Source: Geomonas propionica
GTDB taxonomy: Bacteria > Desulfobacterota > Desulfuromonadia > Geobacterales > Geobacteraceae
DNA: 64,000 nt
Direction of reading: 5' to 3'
Assembly (NCBI RefSeq): GCF_016458235.1
Contig: NZ_JAEMHK010000003.1
Location: forward strand, 124,001 to 188,000
Positions 19,456 to 29,032 of this stretch are shown piece after piece. Positions within the stretch are counted from its first letter, which is position 1, and each line of letters opens with the position of its first letter. The notes beneath the pieces were generated by a model. It saw only the letters and a list, made by a program, of their open reading frames with translations. It was not told the DNA's origin and searched no databases. Made by a program: the position numbers and the translations under genes.

Positions 19456-19617
19456 ATGACCCTGCTGTTCAAGATCCTGGGCGTCATCTTCGCCCTTTTC
19501 ATCGTGCTGTTCGTGTTCATCGTGATCGAGGAGTCCTTCCTGGGCGGGCGCCGCAGGAGGAAGCTGGAGCGCAAGGCGCAGGCCGAGCAGGCGGCGCGGG
19601 ACGAGGACGGAAAGTAA
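19456..19617 (+). CDS. Small single-span membrane protein (53 residues)
   Basis: A short frame with a well-placed TAAGGAGC ribosome site and its own promoter. It starts MTLLFKILGVIFALF, has one strongly hydrophobic segment (about residues 3-24), a positively charged cluster GRRRRKLERK and a charged tail, so it is probably an inner-membrane protein with a cytoplasmic C terminus. No family was recognised and the function is unknown. A GC-rich palindrome follows the stop. Confidence 0.6.
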   Translation: MTLLFKILGVIFALFIVLFVFIVIEESFLGGRRRRKLERKAQAEQAARDEDGK

Positions 19618-19630
19618 GTAGTACCTGTAA

Positions 19631-19670
19631 TCTCCCCTCGCCCTTCGGGAGAGGGGCAGGGGTGAGGGAG
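19631..19670. repeat. GC-rich palindromic repeat
   Basis: TCTCCCCTCGCCCTTCGGGA then GAGGGGCAGGGGTGAGGG, a unit of the dispersed CCCTCNCCC family in the gap between the small membrane protein gene and the flavoprotein gene. Confidence 0.65.
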
Positions 19671-19711
19671 CTGCCGCGGGTTCGCAGGCTTTCGAGGGTA
19701 TCGGAGGCATT

Positions 19712-20323
19712 ATGGGAGACGCACTGAAGGTGGTCGCCATAGTGGGGAGCTACCGCAAGGGGGGGATGGTCGACCAGGTCGTGGACGCCGTCCTCGCCGG
19801 GGCGTCCGAGGCCGGCGCGCAGGTGCAGAAGGTGTATCTTCTCGACACCCACGTCGAGTTCTGCACCAACTGCCGCCTCTGCACCCAGGCGCCCGGAGGC
19901 GCGCGTGGCATCTGCCCGGTTGCCGACGAGATGGCGCGGCTGCTCGACCTGGTGGAGGGGTGCCAGGCGCTGGTGCTCGCCTCGCCGACCAACTTCGGCT
20001 CGGTCACCGCGCTCACCAAGCGCTTCGCGGAACGGCTGGTCTGCTACGCCTACTGGCCCTGGGGGGTGCCCGCTCCCAAGGTGCGCAGCAAGGAGAAGCC
20101 CAGGCGGGCCGTGCTGGTGGCGGCAAGCGCGGCGCCGGGCTTCCTGGCGCGGCTGTTCACGCCGGTCGTGAAGACGCTCCGGCAGAGCGCGGAACTATTG
20201 GGCGCAAGTTGCGTGGGGACGGTGTTTGTGGGGTTCGCGGCCAAGGAGGAACATCAGGGCGCGGGGCGGCGGGTGCTGGAGAAGGCGCGCCATATGGGAC
20301 AACGGCTGGTGGCGGGGCGTTAG
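19712..20323 (+). CDS. Flavodoxin-fold NAD(P)H-dependent FMN reductase / iron-sulfur flavoprotein-like
   Basis: 203 residues. The FMN phosphate loop is IVGSYRKGG (residues 10-18), and SPTNFGSVTA matches the second FMN contact of the NADPH-dependent FMN reductase family. A cysteine cluster FCTNCRLC ... GICP (about residues 50-70) resembles that of archaeal-type iron-sulfur flavoproteins, so it may bind a [4Fe-4S] cluster. It likely moves electrons from a nicotinamide or ferredoxin to an unknown acceptor. The start is ATG 19712. Confidence 0.75.
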   Translation: MGDALKVVAIVGSYRKGGMVDQVVDAVLAGASEAGAQVQKVYLLDTHVEFCTNCRLCTQAPGGARGICPVADEMARLLDLVEGCQALVLASPTNFGSVTALTKRFAERLVCYAYWPWGVPAPKVRSKEKPRRAVLVAASAAPGFLARLFTPVVKTLRQSAELLGASCVGTVFVGFAAKEEHQGAGRRVLEKARHMGQRLVAGR

Positions 20324-20336
20324 CTGTCGAGTCGGT

Positions 20337-20537
20337 CTAGCGGGGAGCAGCCATGGTGAAGCCGTCCTCGCGCCCCCAGATGCGGCGCGGGCGCCTGGCC
20401 GGCAGGCGGGACGGAGCGTCGGCGCGCCCATGGGCCAGCAGGTGCGGCAGGGCGGCGGCTGCCGAGAGAAGGGGTGTCGGGGCCTGTTTTTTTGCTGCGT
20501 TGAGTGTTGTCGATGCTGCTACGATCTGCTGCCTCAT
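20337..20537 (-). CDS. Candidate small protein (66 residues)
   Basis: Minus-strand frame starting MRQQIVAAS at 20537 with an exemplary ribosome site (GCAGGAGGAATAC then ATG). The product is Ala/Arg-rich with no recognisable domain. The frame is also open upstream to 20735, giving a 132-codon alternative whose added part includes QYRIVGEREHLLLVPRFD. Either a real short gene or a gene remnant. Confidence 0.35.
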   Translation of the reverse strand: MRQQIVAASTTLNAAKKQAPTPLLSAAAALPHLLAHGRADAPSRLPARRPRRIWGREDGFTMAAPR

Positions 20538-20745
20538 GTATTCCTCCTGCTGCTGCCTGTCGAACCTTGGGACAAGCAAGAGGTGTTCCCTCTCGCCAAC
20601 TATTCGATATTGCAGGAACCGGTGCGGCGGGTGCGGCTTTTTTGACCGTCGTAATTTTGACTTTGGGCCCGGCGTCGCCGGGATTTTGACGCGCGCCGGC
20701 GCCGGTCGGCGTCCCCGCAGCGCTGCCTCCCTCATGAGTATCTCG

Positions 20746-20775
20746 TTGATTTTTTCCCGACAACTTTAGTATAGT
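20746..20775 (+). promoter_or_regulatory. Promoter of def-fmt
   Basis: TTGATT (20746-20751), 18-bp spacer and TATAGT (20770-20775), 33 bp upstream of the def ATG. Confidence 0.6.
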
Positions 20776-20808
20776 GACCCGGATAGACCCAACGCAAAGG
20801 ACGGACAT

Positions 20809-21323
20809 ATGCTGCGAAAAATATTAACCTATCCGGATCCGGAGCTGAAGAAGCGCTCCCTGCCGGTTACCGTGATCAACGAAAAGACCCGCGAACTGGT
20901 GCGGGACATGGCCGAAACCATGTACGACGCCCCCGGCGTCGGCCTGGCCGCCCCCCAGATCGGCGTGCATCAGCGCATCGTGGTGATCGACGTATCGAGC
21001 CAGGATGAGAGCCCCGAGCTGATCGTCGCCATCAACCCCGAGATCGTCCACGCCGAAGGCGAGGCCTACGAGGAGGAGGGGTGCCTGTCGGTGCCCAAGT
21101 TCTCGGCCAACGTGCGGCGCCACGCCCGCGTGGTGGTGAAGATGCTGAACCTCGACGGCGAGGAGATTGTGATCCGCGCCGATGACCTCCTGGCCATCGC
21201 CTTCCAGCACGAGATCGACCACCTGGACGGTGTCCTGTTCATAGACCACCTCTCCCCGCTCAAGAAGGGGCTTTTCCGCAAGCGCTATCAGCGCGCCCAG
21301 GAAGAGGCAAAGGAGCAGCTTCG

Positions 21324-21327
<4 letters not shown>
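20809..21327 (+). CDS. def: Peptide deformylase
   Basis: 172 residues with all three deformylase motifs: GVGLAAPQIG (motif 1), EEGCLSVP (motif 2, metal-binding Cys) and QHEIDHLDG (motif 3, HExxH). It removes the formyl group from nascent proteins. The stop overlaps the fmt ATG (ATGA), the usual def-fmt pairing. Preceded by a promoter and an AAAGGACGG ribosome site. Confidence 0.96.
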
Positions 21328-22269
<942 letters not shown>

Positions 22270-22280
<11 letters not shown>

Positions 22281-23040
22281 GGGCGCCAATCAGAAGCCGC
22301 CCCAGAAGCGGCTCTTCGTGGCACTCATGGGGGTGACCTGCCTTTTGGTGGTGGGGCTCATCTACCTGGGGTGGTACATCCCGACCATGGGGCTCGCCAA
22401 CATCCACCCGGACCTGCCGCGTGTGGTGGGGATGGTCTTTGCCGTCCTCTCCGGTATCGCGGTGCTCGGGACTGCGCTGTTGGTGCTCACCACGGCGCTC
22501 GGCAAGGACATTCTCGGCACGAAGTTCATGCGCGGGGTGGTGATCAAGTTCCTGCTTCCGCTCATCGAGCAGATCGGCAAGCTCTGCGGCATTTCTAAGG
22601 ACACCATCCGCCAGTCCTTCGTGGCCATGAACAACTCCCTGGTGATTTCGCAGCGCCTGAAGATCAATGCCGACCGGATCCTGATCCTGCTGCCCCACTG
22701 CCTGCAGCTCGCCGAGTGCGAGATCAAGGTCACCGGCGAGATAGACAAGTGTCTGCGCTGCGGCCGTTGCGACATCATGGGGCTCGCCGACCTGGCCCGC
22801 AAGTACAACATCGACATCTCGGTGGCCACCGGCGGCACCCTGGCCCGCAAGGTCATCATCGAAAAGCGCCCCAAGCTGGTCCTGGCCGTCGCCTGCGAAC
22901 GGGACCTCACCTCCGGGATCAAGGACTGCTACCCCCTACCGGTGATCGGGGTGCTCAACGATCGCCCCTTCGGCCCCTGCTTCAACACCCGCGTCGACGT
23001 CGACAAGATCGACGCCGCGCTCCGCTCGGTGCTGGCCTAG
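22270..23040 (+). CDS. DUF116 family membrane protein
   Basis: 256 residues. Two N-terminal membrane segments (about 18-38 and 52-75) precede the DUF116 region, with LPHCLQLAECEIKVTGEIDKCLRCGRCDI, VATGGTLARK and AVACERDLTSGI. Several cysteines (LPHCLQ, AEC, CLRCGRC, ACERD) could bind a metal cluster. The function is unknown. The family is often found beside def/fmt in delta-proteobacteria and clostridia. TTG 22270 after AGGAAGG is the likely start, overlapping fmt; no in-frame ATG occurs before residue 20. Confidence 0.8.
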
Positions 23041-23084
23041 CCGCCGCGCCCGGCGGCGGCCCGCACCCGGCCAAAGAGTCCGTC

Positions 23085-24011
23085 ATGCGTCTTTTCTGCT
23101 CCCTGCTCCTTTTCCTCCCGCTTTTTCTCGGCGCCTCGCGCGCTTGCCACGCCCAACAGATCACCGAATACCGTGTGCTGCGCGAGCCGGTCGCCGACCG
23201 CTCCGGGCGGCCGCTTTGGGCGGTCCGCAGTTTCAAGGAGGCGGGGGTGCCGCACCGGCTTGCGGTCGATGCCGTCACCCTGCAGAGCTATGACCTTCCG
23301 GCGGCGGACCTGGTTCCCCGGAAGGGCGCCCCCGGCTTCTACGCCACCCGTCTCGGGCGCGCGGTCAAGCGCTACACCGCTTCCCCCTACCGGCTGCAAA
23401 ACGGCGGCGCCACCCGCGCCGACAGCGGCGCCGACGGCTTTTTCCTCACCGTCGATCTCTGCCCCTCAAAGCGCCCCTTCGAGCGCGAGCTGTTCGAGAC
23501 CGCCGAAGCGTTCGCCAGGGAGAAGGTGGTCCCGGTGGCGGTGATGGTCAGCGGGCTCTGGCTCGAGAGCCACCCGGAGGAGGTCGCCTACCTTAAGGGG
23601 GAGATCGCCGCGGGCAGGCTGGCGGTCACCTGGGTGAACCACTCCTGGCACCACCACTACGACCCGAAGGCCCCCCTGGCCGCCAACTTCCTGCTCGCCC
23701 CGGGAACCGACCTCCGCGCCGAGGTGCTGCAGGTGGAGCAAGAGCTTCTCTCCCGCGGCCTGGTCCCCTCGCCCTTCTTCCGCTTTCCGGGGCTCGTGTC
23801 CGATGGCGCCGCCATGAACCTCTTGGCTGAGCTCTCCCTGGTGCCGATCGGCGCCGACGCCTGGCTCGCCAAGGGGGAGCAGCCCCAGCCCGGCAGCTTC
23901 ATCCTGGTGCACGGCAACGGTAACGAGCCGAAAGGGATCAAGCTGGCGCTGCCGCTCTTGAAGGGGCCCGGGGTGCACCTTATGCCGCTCCCGGCGGCCT
24001 TCGCGCAGTGA
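23085..24011 (+). CDS. Exported polysaccharide-deacetylase-like (NodB fold) protein
   Basis: 308 residues with a signal peptide (to about residue 23, SRACHA). NodB-type motifs are recognisable: FLTVDLCPSKR around residue 125 (motif 1, metal-binding Asp), VNHSWHHH around residue 185 (HxxxH, motif 2) and FFRFPG (motif 3). It probably removes acetyl groups from a cell-wall or extracellular glycan. The N-terminal 100 residues are not recognised. The NlpC/P60 gene follows, another envelope hydrolase. Confidence 0.72.
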   Translation: MRLFCSLLLFLPLFLGASRACHAQQITEYRVLREPVADRSGRPLWAVRSFKEAGVPHRLAVDAVTLQSYDLPAADLVPRKGAPGFYATRLGRAVKRYTASPYRLQNGGATRADSGADGFFLTVDLCPSKRPFERELFETAEAFAREKVVPVAVMVSGLWLESHPEEVAYLKGEIAAGRLAVTWVNHSWHHHYDPKAPLAANFLLAPGTDLRAEVLQVEQELLSRGLVPSPFFRFPGLVSDGAAMNLLAELSLVPIGADAWLAKGEQPQPGSFILVHGNGNEPKGIKLALPLLKGPGVHLMPLPAAFAQ

Positions 24012-24109
24012 TCGCCCCCCGCTTTCGCGCCACAACCCGCGGCTCCTGCCGCACTTGCACCGGCCCTGGCAGTTAAAGCCGCTCGCGCCGGTCCTGTCAC
24101 GAGGTAGTC

Positions 24110-24976
24110 ATGAAGACTCTTCTCCTTGCAGTAATAGCCCTTGCCCTACTCGTTACCCCGTTCTCCCCCCGCAACGCCGCCGGTGCTCCCCCGAAACGGG
24201 TAGTCGCCCTCTCCTACACCCCGGTCCTCAACACCCCCGATTTCGCGGGCAGCTTCGATGGTAAGGTTCGGCTCGACCCCTGCCGCGGCGTGCGCCCCAT
24301 CGAATTCATCGCCCTGCCGGGCACGCTCTTCACTGTGCAGGGGGAGCTGGAGAAGAACGGCGTCAAGGTGCTGCGGGTCACCAGCAATGATTACCCGTAT
24401 CCATCCAAAACCGGGTTGTTCGTCGACGCCCGTTTTGTGGAGGCGGCCGGTCCGGCTGTAGAGGAGCGCCGTCCGCATCTGCCGGAGCTGGCGGAGATCC
24501 AGAAACGGCTTTTGGCGGCCCTGGCCAAACCGTATGTCTGGGGAGGCAACGTGAAGGACGGCGTTCCCTTGCTGCGCAAGTACTACCCGCAGGGGGACCC
24601 GCTGGCGGGCGTGGACTGTTCCGGCCTTCTCTACCAGGCGACCGACGGCTTCACCCCCCGGAACACCTCGACCCTGATCGGCTACGGCGCGGCGGTCCCG
24701 GTGGCGGGGCTCTCCGCCGAGGCGATCGCGCGCAAGCTCGTGCCGCTGGACCTTCTGGTCTGGAACGGGCACGTGATGATGGTCCTGGACAATGATTCCA
24801 TTATTGAAAGCAGGATGGGGTGCGGCGGGAAGGCAAGCGGGGTCATGATCACGCCCAAGCTGGAGCTTGTCCGGCAGATTATGAAAACGAGAAAGCCCGC
24901 GGACAGCTTCCTGCAGGGGAGCGCCGGGGCCCGGAGTTTCGTGGTGCGCAGATGGTTCCCCGCAACGGGGAGGTGA
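24110..24976 (+). CDS. Exported NlpC/P60-family peptidoglycan hydrolase
   Basis: 288 residues with a signal peptide (1-24). An SH3-like region (about 40-120) is followed by an NlpC/P60 cysteine-peptidase domain: PYVWGGN, the catalytic Cys in GVDCSGLLYQA (about residue 170), and the catalytic His in LVWNGHVMMVLD (about residue 221). Such enzymes cleave the gamma-D-Glu-diamino acid bond in peptidoglycan stems. The substrate is inferred. It converges on the HD-GYP regulator gene with a 6-bp gap. Confidence 0.83.
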   Translation: MKTLLLAVIALALLVTPFSPRNAAGAPPKRVVALSYTPVLNTPDFAGSFDGKVRLDPCRGVRPIEFIALPGTLFTVQGELEKNGVKVLRVTSNDYPYPSKTGLFVDARFVEAAGPAVEERRPHLPELAEIQKRLLAALAKPYVWGGNVKDGVPLLRKYYPQGDPLAGVDCSGLLYQATDGFTPRNTSTLIGYGAAVPVAGLSAEAIARKLVPLDLLVWNGHVMMVLDNDSIIESRMGCGGKASGVMITPKLELVRQIMKTRKPADSFLQGSAGARSFVVRRWFPATGR

Positions 24977-24982
24977 TGCGCC

Positions 24983-26017
24983 CTAAGCCCGGGCGCGCAC
25001 CAGGCTAAGGGTCGCGGTGGGGGTGCCCGGTTCGACCGGCGCCTCCCCAAGCACTTCCTCGGAGGAGGGGAGTGCGCCTTCCGGGACCACCTTCAGGAAG
25101 ACCTCCACGACCTCCGGGTCGAGCGCCTCGCCGCTCATGGCGCGGACCATATCCAGGGCCTCGGTTTCCAGGAACCTGTCGCGGTAGGAGCGGTCCGTAG
25201 TCAGCGCGTCGTAGATGTCGGCCACTGCGACGATGCGGGCCTCCAGCGGGATCGCTTCACCTTTCAGGCCCATGGGGTAGCCGGTCCCATCGTACTTCTC
25301 GTGATGGTGGCGGATGATGTTCTTGGCCACTTCCGAGAGGCGCGCCTTTTCGGCAAGGTCGGCGCCCCAGTCGGTGTGCAGCTTCATGGTCTTGAACTCG
25401 TCCTCATTGAGACGGCCGCTGCCGTTGAGGATCAGTTCCGAAACGCCTATTTTGCCGCAGTCGTGCAGCCAGCTGCCGTACTTGATCTGGCGCAGGGTGT
25501 CCTTGGAGAGCCCCATCGCTTCGGCAATGAGCAGAGCGTAGACCGCAACGCGGTCGCAGTGCCCCTTGGTGTTGGGGTCCTTCAGTTCAATAGTCTGGGC
25601 CAGGGACCGCAGCACCGCCTCATCCTCCCGCCTCATGGCCTGCACGGTCCGATAGCGCCTGAGCCCCTCCTGCACCACTTCCAGAATTTCCTGATTTTTC
25701 CATGGTTTCAAAAGGTAGCGGAACACCTCCGAGCTGTTGATGGCGGTGAGCGCGGTGGCGAGGTCGACATAGGAGGAGATGAGCACCTTGACGGTGTCTG
25801 GGGAAATCTGGCGCAGTCGGGAGAGAAAGTCGAGGCCGGACATGCCGGGCATCCGGTTGTCCGAGACCACGACGGCGATCTCATGGTGGCGGAACAGCTC
25901 CAGGGCCTCGGCCGCGTTTTCCGCGGTGATGAGGTCGATGCCATGTGACCTGAACAGGTCGAGGGAGGTCTCCAGAATCAGTTTGTTGTCGTCCACGAAG
26001 AGTACTTCAGCCGCCAT
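24983..26017 (-). CDS. Response regulator with HD-GYP cyclic-di-GMP phosphodiesterase domain
   Basis: 344 residues. The receiver domain (1-120) has the acidic pair Asp9-Asp10, phosphoacceptor Asp53 (VVSDNRMPG) and Lys103 (LLKPW). The HD-GYP domain (about 130-310) has SWLHDCGKIG and HHHEKYDGTGYP, all metal ligands apparently present. It should hydrolyse c-di-GMP when phosphorylated. It lies downstream of, and on the same strand as, the RepL-type regulator and histidine kinase, so it may be a further output of that kinase, although a 187-bp gap separates them. Confidence 0.9.
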   Translation of the reverse strand: MAAEVLFVDDNKLILETSLDLFRSHGIDLITAENAAEALELFRHHEIAVVVSDNRMPGMSGLDFLSRLRQISPDTVKVLISSYVDLATALTAINSSEVFRYLLKPWKNQEILEVVQEGLRRYRTVQAMRREDEAVLRSLAQTIELKDPNTKGHCDRVAVYALLIAEAMGLSKDTLRQIKYGSWLHDCGKIGVSELILNGSGRLNEDEFKTMKLHTDWGADLAEKARLSEVAKNIIRHHHEKYDGTGYPMGLKGEAIPLEARIVAVADIYDALTTDRSYRDRFLETEALDMVRAMSGEALDPEVVEVFLKVVPEGALPSSEEVLGEAPVEPGTPTATLSLVRARA

Positions 26018-26204
26018 CGTTGCATCCCCCGCTCATGATTCATGGCATAAAAGCATTTCACCGGTACAGCGCTTTCCAGGTCGAGTGCGTACGCGGCTGC
26101 ATGGTATTCCTTCGTGTATTTGTTGTCAATTCCTAATCTCTACTTGAGCGGTGCGGTAAGCGCGGGGGCGATCACTCGCGCAGCGAACCCTACTGACACC
26201 CGAA

Positions 26205-26864
26205 CTACTCCGAAACATTCATGTTCATCCGGTACGTCCCGTACTTGATCCGGGTCAGCACGTTTTTTTCCAGCATGATCTGGAAGGTTGCGACGACAGT
26301 CGGCTTACTGGCGCCCAAGGCCTCCGCCACCTCGTCGTAGGTGCCGTTGAAAATGTTGTCCGCGTCAAGGTGGTTGAGGACGTACTCCATGATTTCCGCC
26401 CGCCTGCCGCCGAGAGTATCGAGGATCTTGAGGACGAACTCCTTCTTTTCAACCCCGTTGTCTGACGCTTTGCCCTCGGTTACCTTCTTGGTAGCCAAGT
26501 CGGAGAGGAGTTCCAGCATGTCGTGGAAGTTGAACGGCTTCAAGAGGTAGCCGTCAGCCTTGAAGCGAAAGGCGTCGAGCAGGTACTCCGACTCGGAATG
26601 GGCCGAAACCATGACGACCGCAACTGCCGGATCCTTTTGTTTAATGGCGTTGAGCAGTTCGAGGCCCGACAGGCCGGGCATGCGGATGTCGGTGAGTACG
26701 ATGTCGGGGTGATGCTCTTCCAGCGCACGCAGGGCCTCATCTGCGCTGCCGACACAGACCGTGTTTTTGCTGAAACTGCTCAACACCAGTTTCATCTGCT
26801 CCCTGGCAGTCTCCTCGTCATCCACAAAAAGAATCGTCATTTGTTGCAACGCCGTTACGTTCAC
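26205..26864 (-). CDS. Response regulator with RepL-like winged-helix output domain
   Basis: 219 residues. Receiver domain 1-125 with acidic pair Asp15-Asp16, phosphoacceptor Asp59 (VLTDIRMPG) and Lys109 (LLKPF). A short linker precedes a C-terminal domain (about 145-215) with TYDEVAEALGASKPTVVATF and KNVLTRIKYGTYRMN, resembling the winged helix of plasmid RepL proteins and not OmpR, NarL or Fis outputs. It probably binds DNA. GTG 26864 follows GGGGGATAAT and starts within 2 bp of the kinase stop, so the kinase and this regulator form a pair. The divergent assT operon is the likely target (inference from position). Confidence 0.82.
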   Translation of the reverse strand: MNVTALQQMTILFVDDEETAREQMKLVLSSFSKNTVCVGSADEALRALEEHHPDIVLTDIRMPGLSGLELLNAIKQKDPAVAVVMVSAHSESEYLLDAFRFKADGYLLKPFNFHDMLELLSDLATKKVTEGKASDNGVEKKEFVLKILDTLGGRRAEIMEYVLNHLDADNIFNGTYDEVAEALGASKPTVVATFQIMLEKNVLTRIKYGTYRMNMNVSE

Positions 26865-26865
26865 A

Positions 26866-28593
26866 TTATCCCCCTTCGGTTAGTCTGGCGAACTGCACGC
26901 AGATGCAGGCCCCGTGCAGCACTTTACTCTGTAATTCAAAGGACCTGTTCTCCGCCCATACCTTGCCCTGATCCAGATTGCTGACAATCTGGTGGCACAG
27001 GTAGAGCCCCAGCCCGGTGCCGTCGCCCTTGTCCTTGGTCGTCACGTACGGCTCGAAGATACGCTTGAGCAGATGCTCCGGAATCCCCCCGCCGTTGTCC
27101 TGGAAGGTCACCGTCACCAGCCCCTCCTCCTCCCCGCAAGAAAGCAGGATGAACCGCTCACCCGTCACCAAGGATAGCTGATCCCGGGCATTCAACAGCA
27201 CATTAATGGTCAGTTGCACCAGGTCGTTGACGAATCCCATGGTCTGCGCCTGAGAGGTGATCCGGTTTTCGATGGTGATCCGGCTTTGTTCCATGACCGG
27301 TGCCACCATCGATATGGCCCGCTCGACCGATGCCTGCAGGTCGATCACGGTCCGGCTGCTGCCCGACATCAGCAGGGAGCGCCAGTCATCTATGATGTTG
27401 GACATGTATTCTATGTTCTGGTTCGCCAGGATGATCTGGTTGTTGAGCATGGTGTCATCGAGTTTGCCGAACTGGTTCTGCAGTCCGATGTTCTGAACGA
27501 TCAGCGACAGGTTGTAGAGCGGTTGCCGCCACTGATGTCCGATATGTCCCAGCATCTCGCCCAGGGCGCACTGTTTGGAGCGCTGGGCCAGCATGGTTCC
27601 CTGCTCGGTGATGATGCGCTCGTACTTTCTGAACCCGACCATGTTGATACACAGCATGACACATGCGGTAATGGCGAAAAACAGTAGCCACACGTAGAAA
27701 TAACCCCAGTGCCGGAGTCGCAGTTCAGTCATGTCGTAGGCGACCAGGTACTTGCCGACTTCGCGGCCCGCGTTGTCGCGCAGGACCTGGGACGTGCTGA
27801 CCAGGTAATACCTGTCTCCCATCTGTATGTCGTTTCTGCTTCGCCTGAAGTCGATTCTGTCCTTGAACTGGTTGAAGAACTCGGCGTCGTTGGCTTTCAG
27901 CTTGCGGTAGTAGTCATAGACGAACTCGGCAGAGTTTGGTTTTAATCCGTTGTTACTGTCGAGCAGTTTGCCCCTCGAGAAGATGGCTGTCCTGACGTCA
28001 CTGAAGAACCACTTGAGGTTGTAGTGGAAAAATGAGACGTCGACCCCTATCTCGATGGTGCCCACCACATTGTCCTGCGCGTCCCGCACAGGAAGAACCG
28101 TACAGAAGTAGAGGGGGACGATATTGCTTTCGTAACCGTAGGTATATTTCTTGGTGGTGAAGACCTCTTTGCCGACGCTCGGTCTGAACGTCGCCGGATC
28201 ATGCGGGACGGATGGCGGCGTCATGTGAAATCTCAGTTTCCCGTTGCCGTCATAGATCAGCACCGAAATGACCGGAACGTAACGTTTGCCGAAATCATGG
28301 AAAGCGGGCTCGGCCGCCTCTTGGAGAGACTCTTCGTCACCAGCTTTCAGCAGTTCGGCAAACTTCTTCTCCTGCGCGATCGCACTGACGTAGTTAACCA
28401 GCCGGGAGCAGAGGTACTCCGACTCGCTGTCGTGCGCATTCTTTATGAAACTGTTGATCTTGTTGGCGAAGTAGGCGTAGTCGGAAGTGCGCTTTTGTAG
28501 ATCCATCAGGGAAAAGAAGCAGAACATGCAGAAGAGCAGGACGTAGGTGACTATGACGATACGATTCTTGCTGGCTTCCCGAAACTTTTTCAC
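26866..28593 (-). CDS. Membrane histidine kinase with periplasmic Cache-like sensor
   Basis: 575 residues. One N-terminal membrane segment (about 12-30), a large periplasmic domain (about 35-290) with a Cache-like pattern (VISVLIYDGNGKLRFHM, VLPVRDAQDNVVGTIEIGVDVSFF), a second membrane segment (about 300-322) and the kinase core. The H box is GHIGHQWRQPLYNL; the N box and G boxes are NVLLNARDQL, DNGGGIP and GTGLGLYLCHQI. The WRQPL form of the H box is common in delta/epsilon-proteobacterial kinases. It is divergent from the dsbL-dsbI-assT operon and coupled to the RepL-type regulator. Confidence 0.88.
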   Translation of the reverse strand: MKKFREASKNRIVIVTYVLLFCMFCFFSLMDLQKRTSDYAYFANKINSFIKNAHDSESEYLCSRLVNYVSAIAQEKKFAELLKAGDEESLQEAAEPAFHDFGKRYVPVISVLIYDGNGKLRFHMTPPSVPHDPATFRPSVGKEVFTTKKYTYGYESNIVPLYFCTVLPVRDAQDNVVGTIEIGVDVSFFHYNLKWFFSDVRTAIFSRGKLLDSNNGLKPNSAEFVYDYYRKLKANDAEFFNQFKDRIDFRRSRNDIQMGDRYYLVSTSQVLRDNAGREVGKYLVAYDMTELRLRHWGYFYVWLLFFAITACVMLCINMVGFRKYERIITEQGTMLAQRSKQCALGEMLGHIGHQWRQPLYNLSLIVQNIGLQNQFGKLDDTMLNNQIILANQNIEYMSNIIDDWRSLLMSGSSRTVIDLQASVERAISMVAPVMEQSRITIENRITSQAQTMGFVNDLVQLTINVLLNARDQLSLVTGERFILLSCGEEEGLVTVTFQDNGGGIPEHLLKRIFEPYVTTKDKGDGTGLGLYLCHQIVSNLDQGKVWAENRSFELQSKVLHGACICVQFARLTEGG

Positions 28594-28963
28594 TCTGGCG
28601 TCCCCCCTTCACTCCCGATCGCGGGCCGGTCCCCCTGGCGCACAACCCCGGTTTCCTGTCGTAGCGGCCCAGCCTCAAAACCAGTTTAGTTTACTTCAGT
28701 ATAACAAACCATGTAAACCAAAAAGTAGGAAAGGTTCACGATTCTTCCTGAAAGAACCTCACATCCCCGCTGTTTTGACCCTGCCCCCGTGCTGAAGCCG
28801 AGTCATAGCCACATTCCACCCCACTCATAGCCAAGCCGTGCCCCTGTCGTAATCACCTGTTTTTATTGGCTAAGACAGAGCTTCCCGCGCCGTTGCCAGT
28901 AGGGACACGACCTTGTGAGATAACAGTTTCGTGGTTTGTGCGAAAAAAATTGACAAAAAGTGC

Positions 28964-28992
28964 TTGACACCTAGCTTTTGGTTTTGTTAAAT
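28964..28992 (+). promoter_or_regulatory. Promoter of the dsbL-dsbI-assT operon
   Basis: TTGACA (28964-28969), 17-bp spacer, TTAAAT (28987-28992). The spacer contains the left arm of the 11-bp inverted repeat, as expected for a regulated promoter. It leaves an untranslated leader of about 215 nt before dsbL. Confidence 0.55.
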
Positions 28993-29032
28993 AAACTAAA
29001 AACGAGTTTATGACACTTTATAAAACCAAAAG
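28975..29032. promoter_or_regulatory. Perfect 11-bp inverted repeat overlapping the promoter (candidate operator)
   Basis: CTTTTGGTTTT (28975-28985) and AAAACCAAAAG (29022-29032) are exact inverted copies 36 bp apart. One arm lies between the -35 and -10 boxes, the other about 30 bp downstream. A near-copy of the right arm, AAACCAAAAAG, occurs by the divergent kinase promoter (28714-28724). It is a good candidate site for the RepL-type response regulator. Confidence 0.5.

Larger units (their letters stand above)
20324..20808. other. Gap with a short minus-strand frame, TTTTGAC repeats and the def promoter
   Basis: This 485-bp stretch has no conserved gene on the plus strand. It contains a candidate minus-strand frame (20337-20537), three TTTTGAC heptamers at 20642-20694 with a GGCCCGGCGTCGCCGGG palindromic block between the second and third, and a promoter for def. 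Base composition is mixed, with a T-rich tract at 20487-20494. Confidence 0.5.

Noticed and set aside
28547-28795. Small plus-strand frame antisense to the kinase start
   Set aside because: No ribosome site, no domain, and it overlaps the N terminus of a well-supported kinase.
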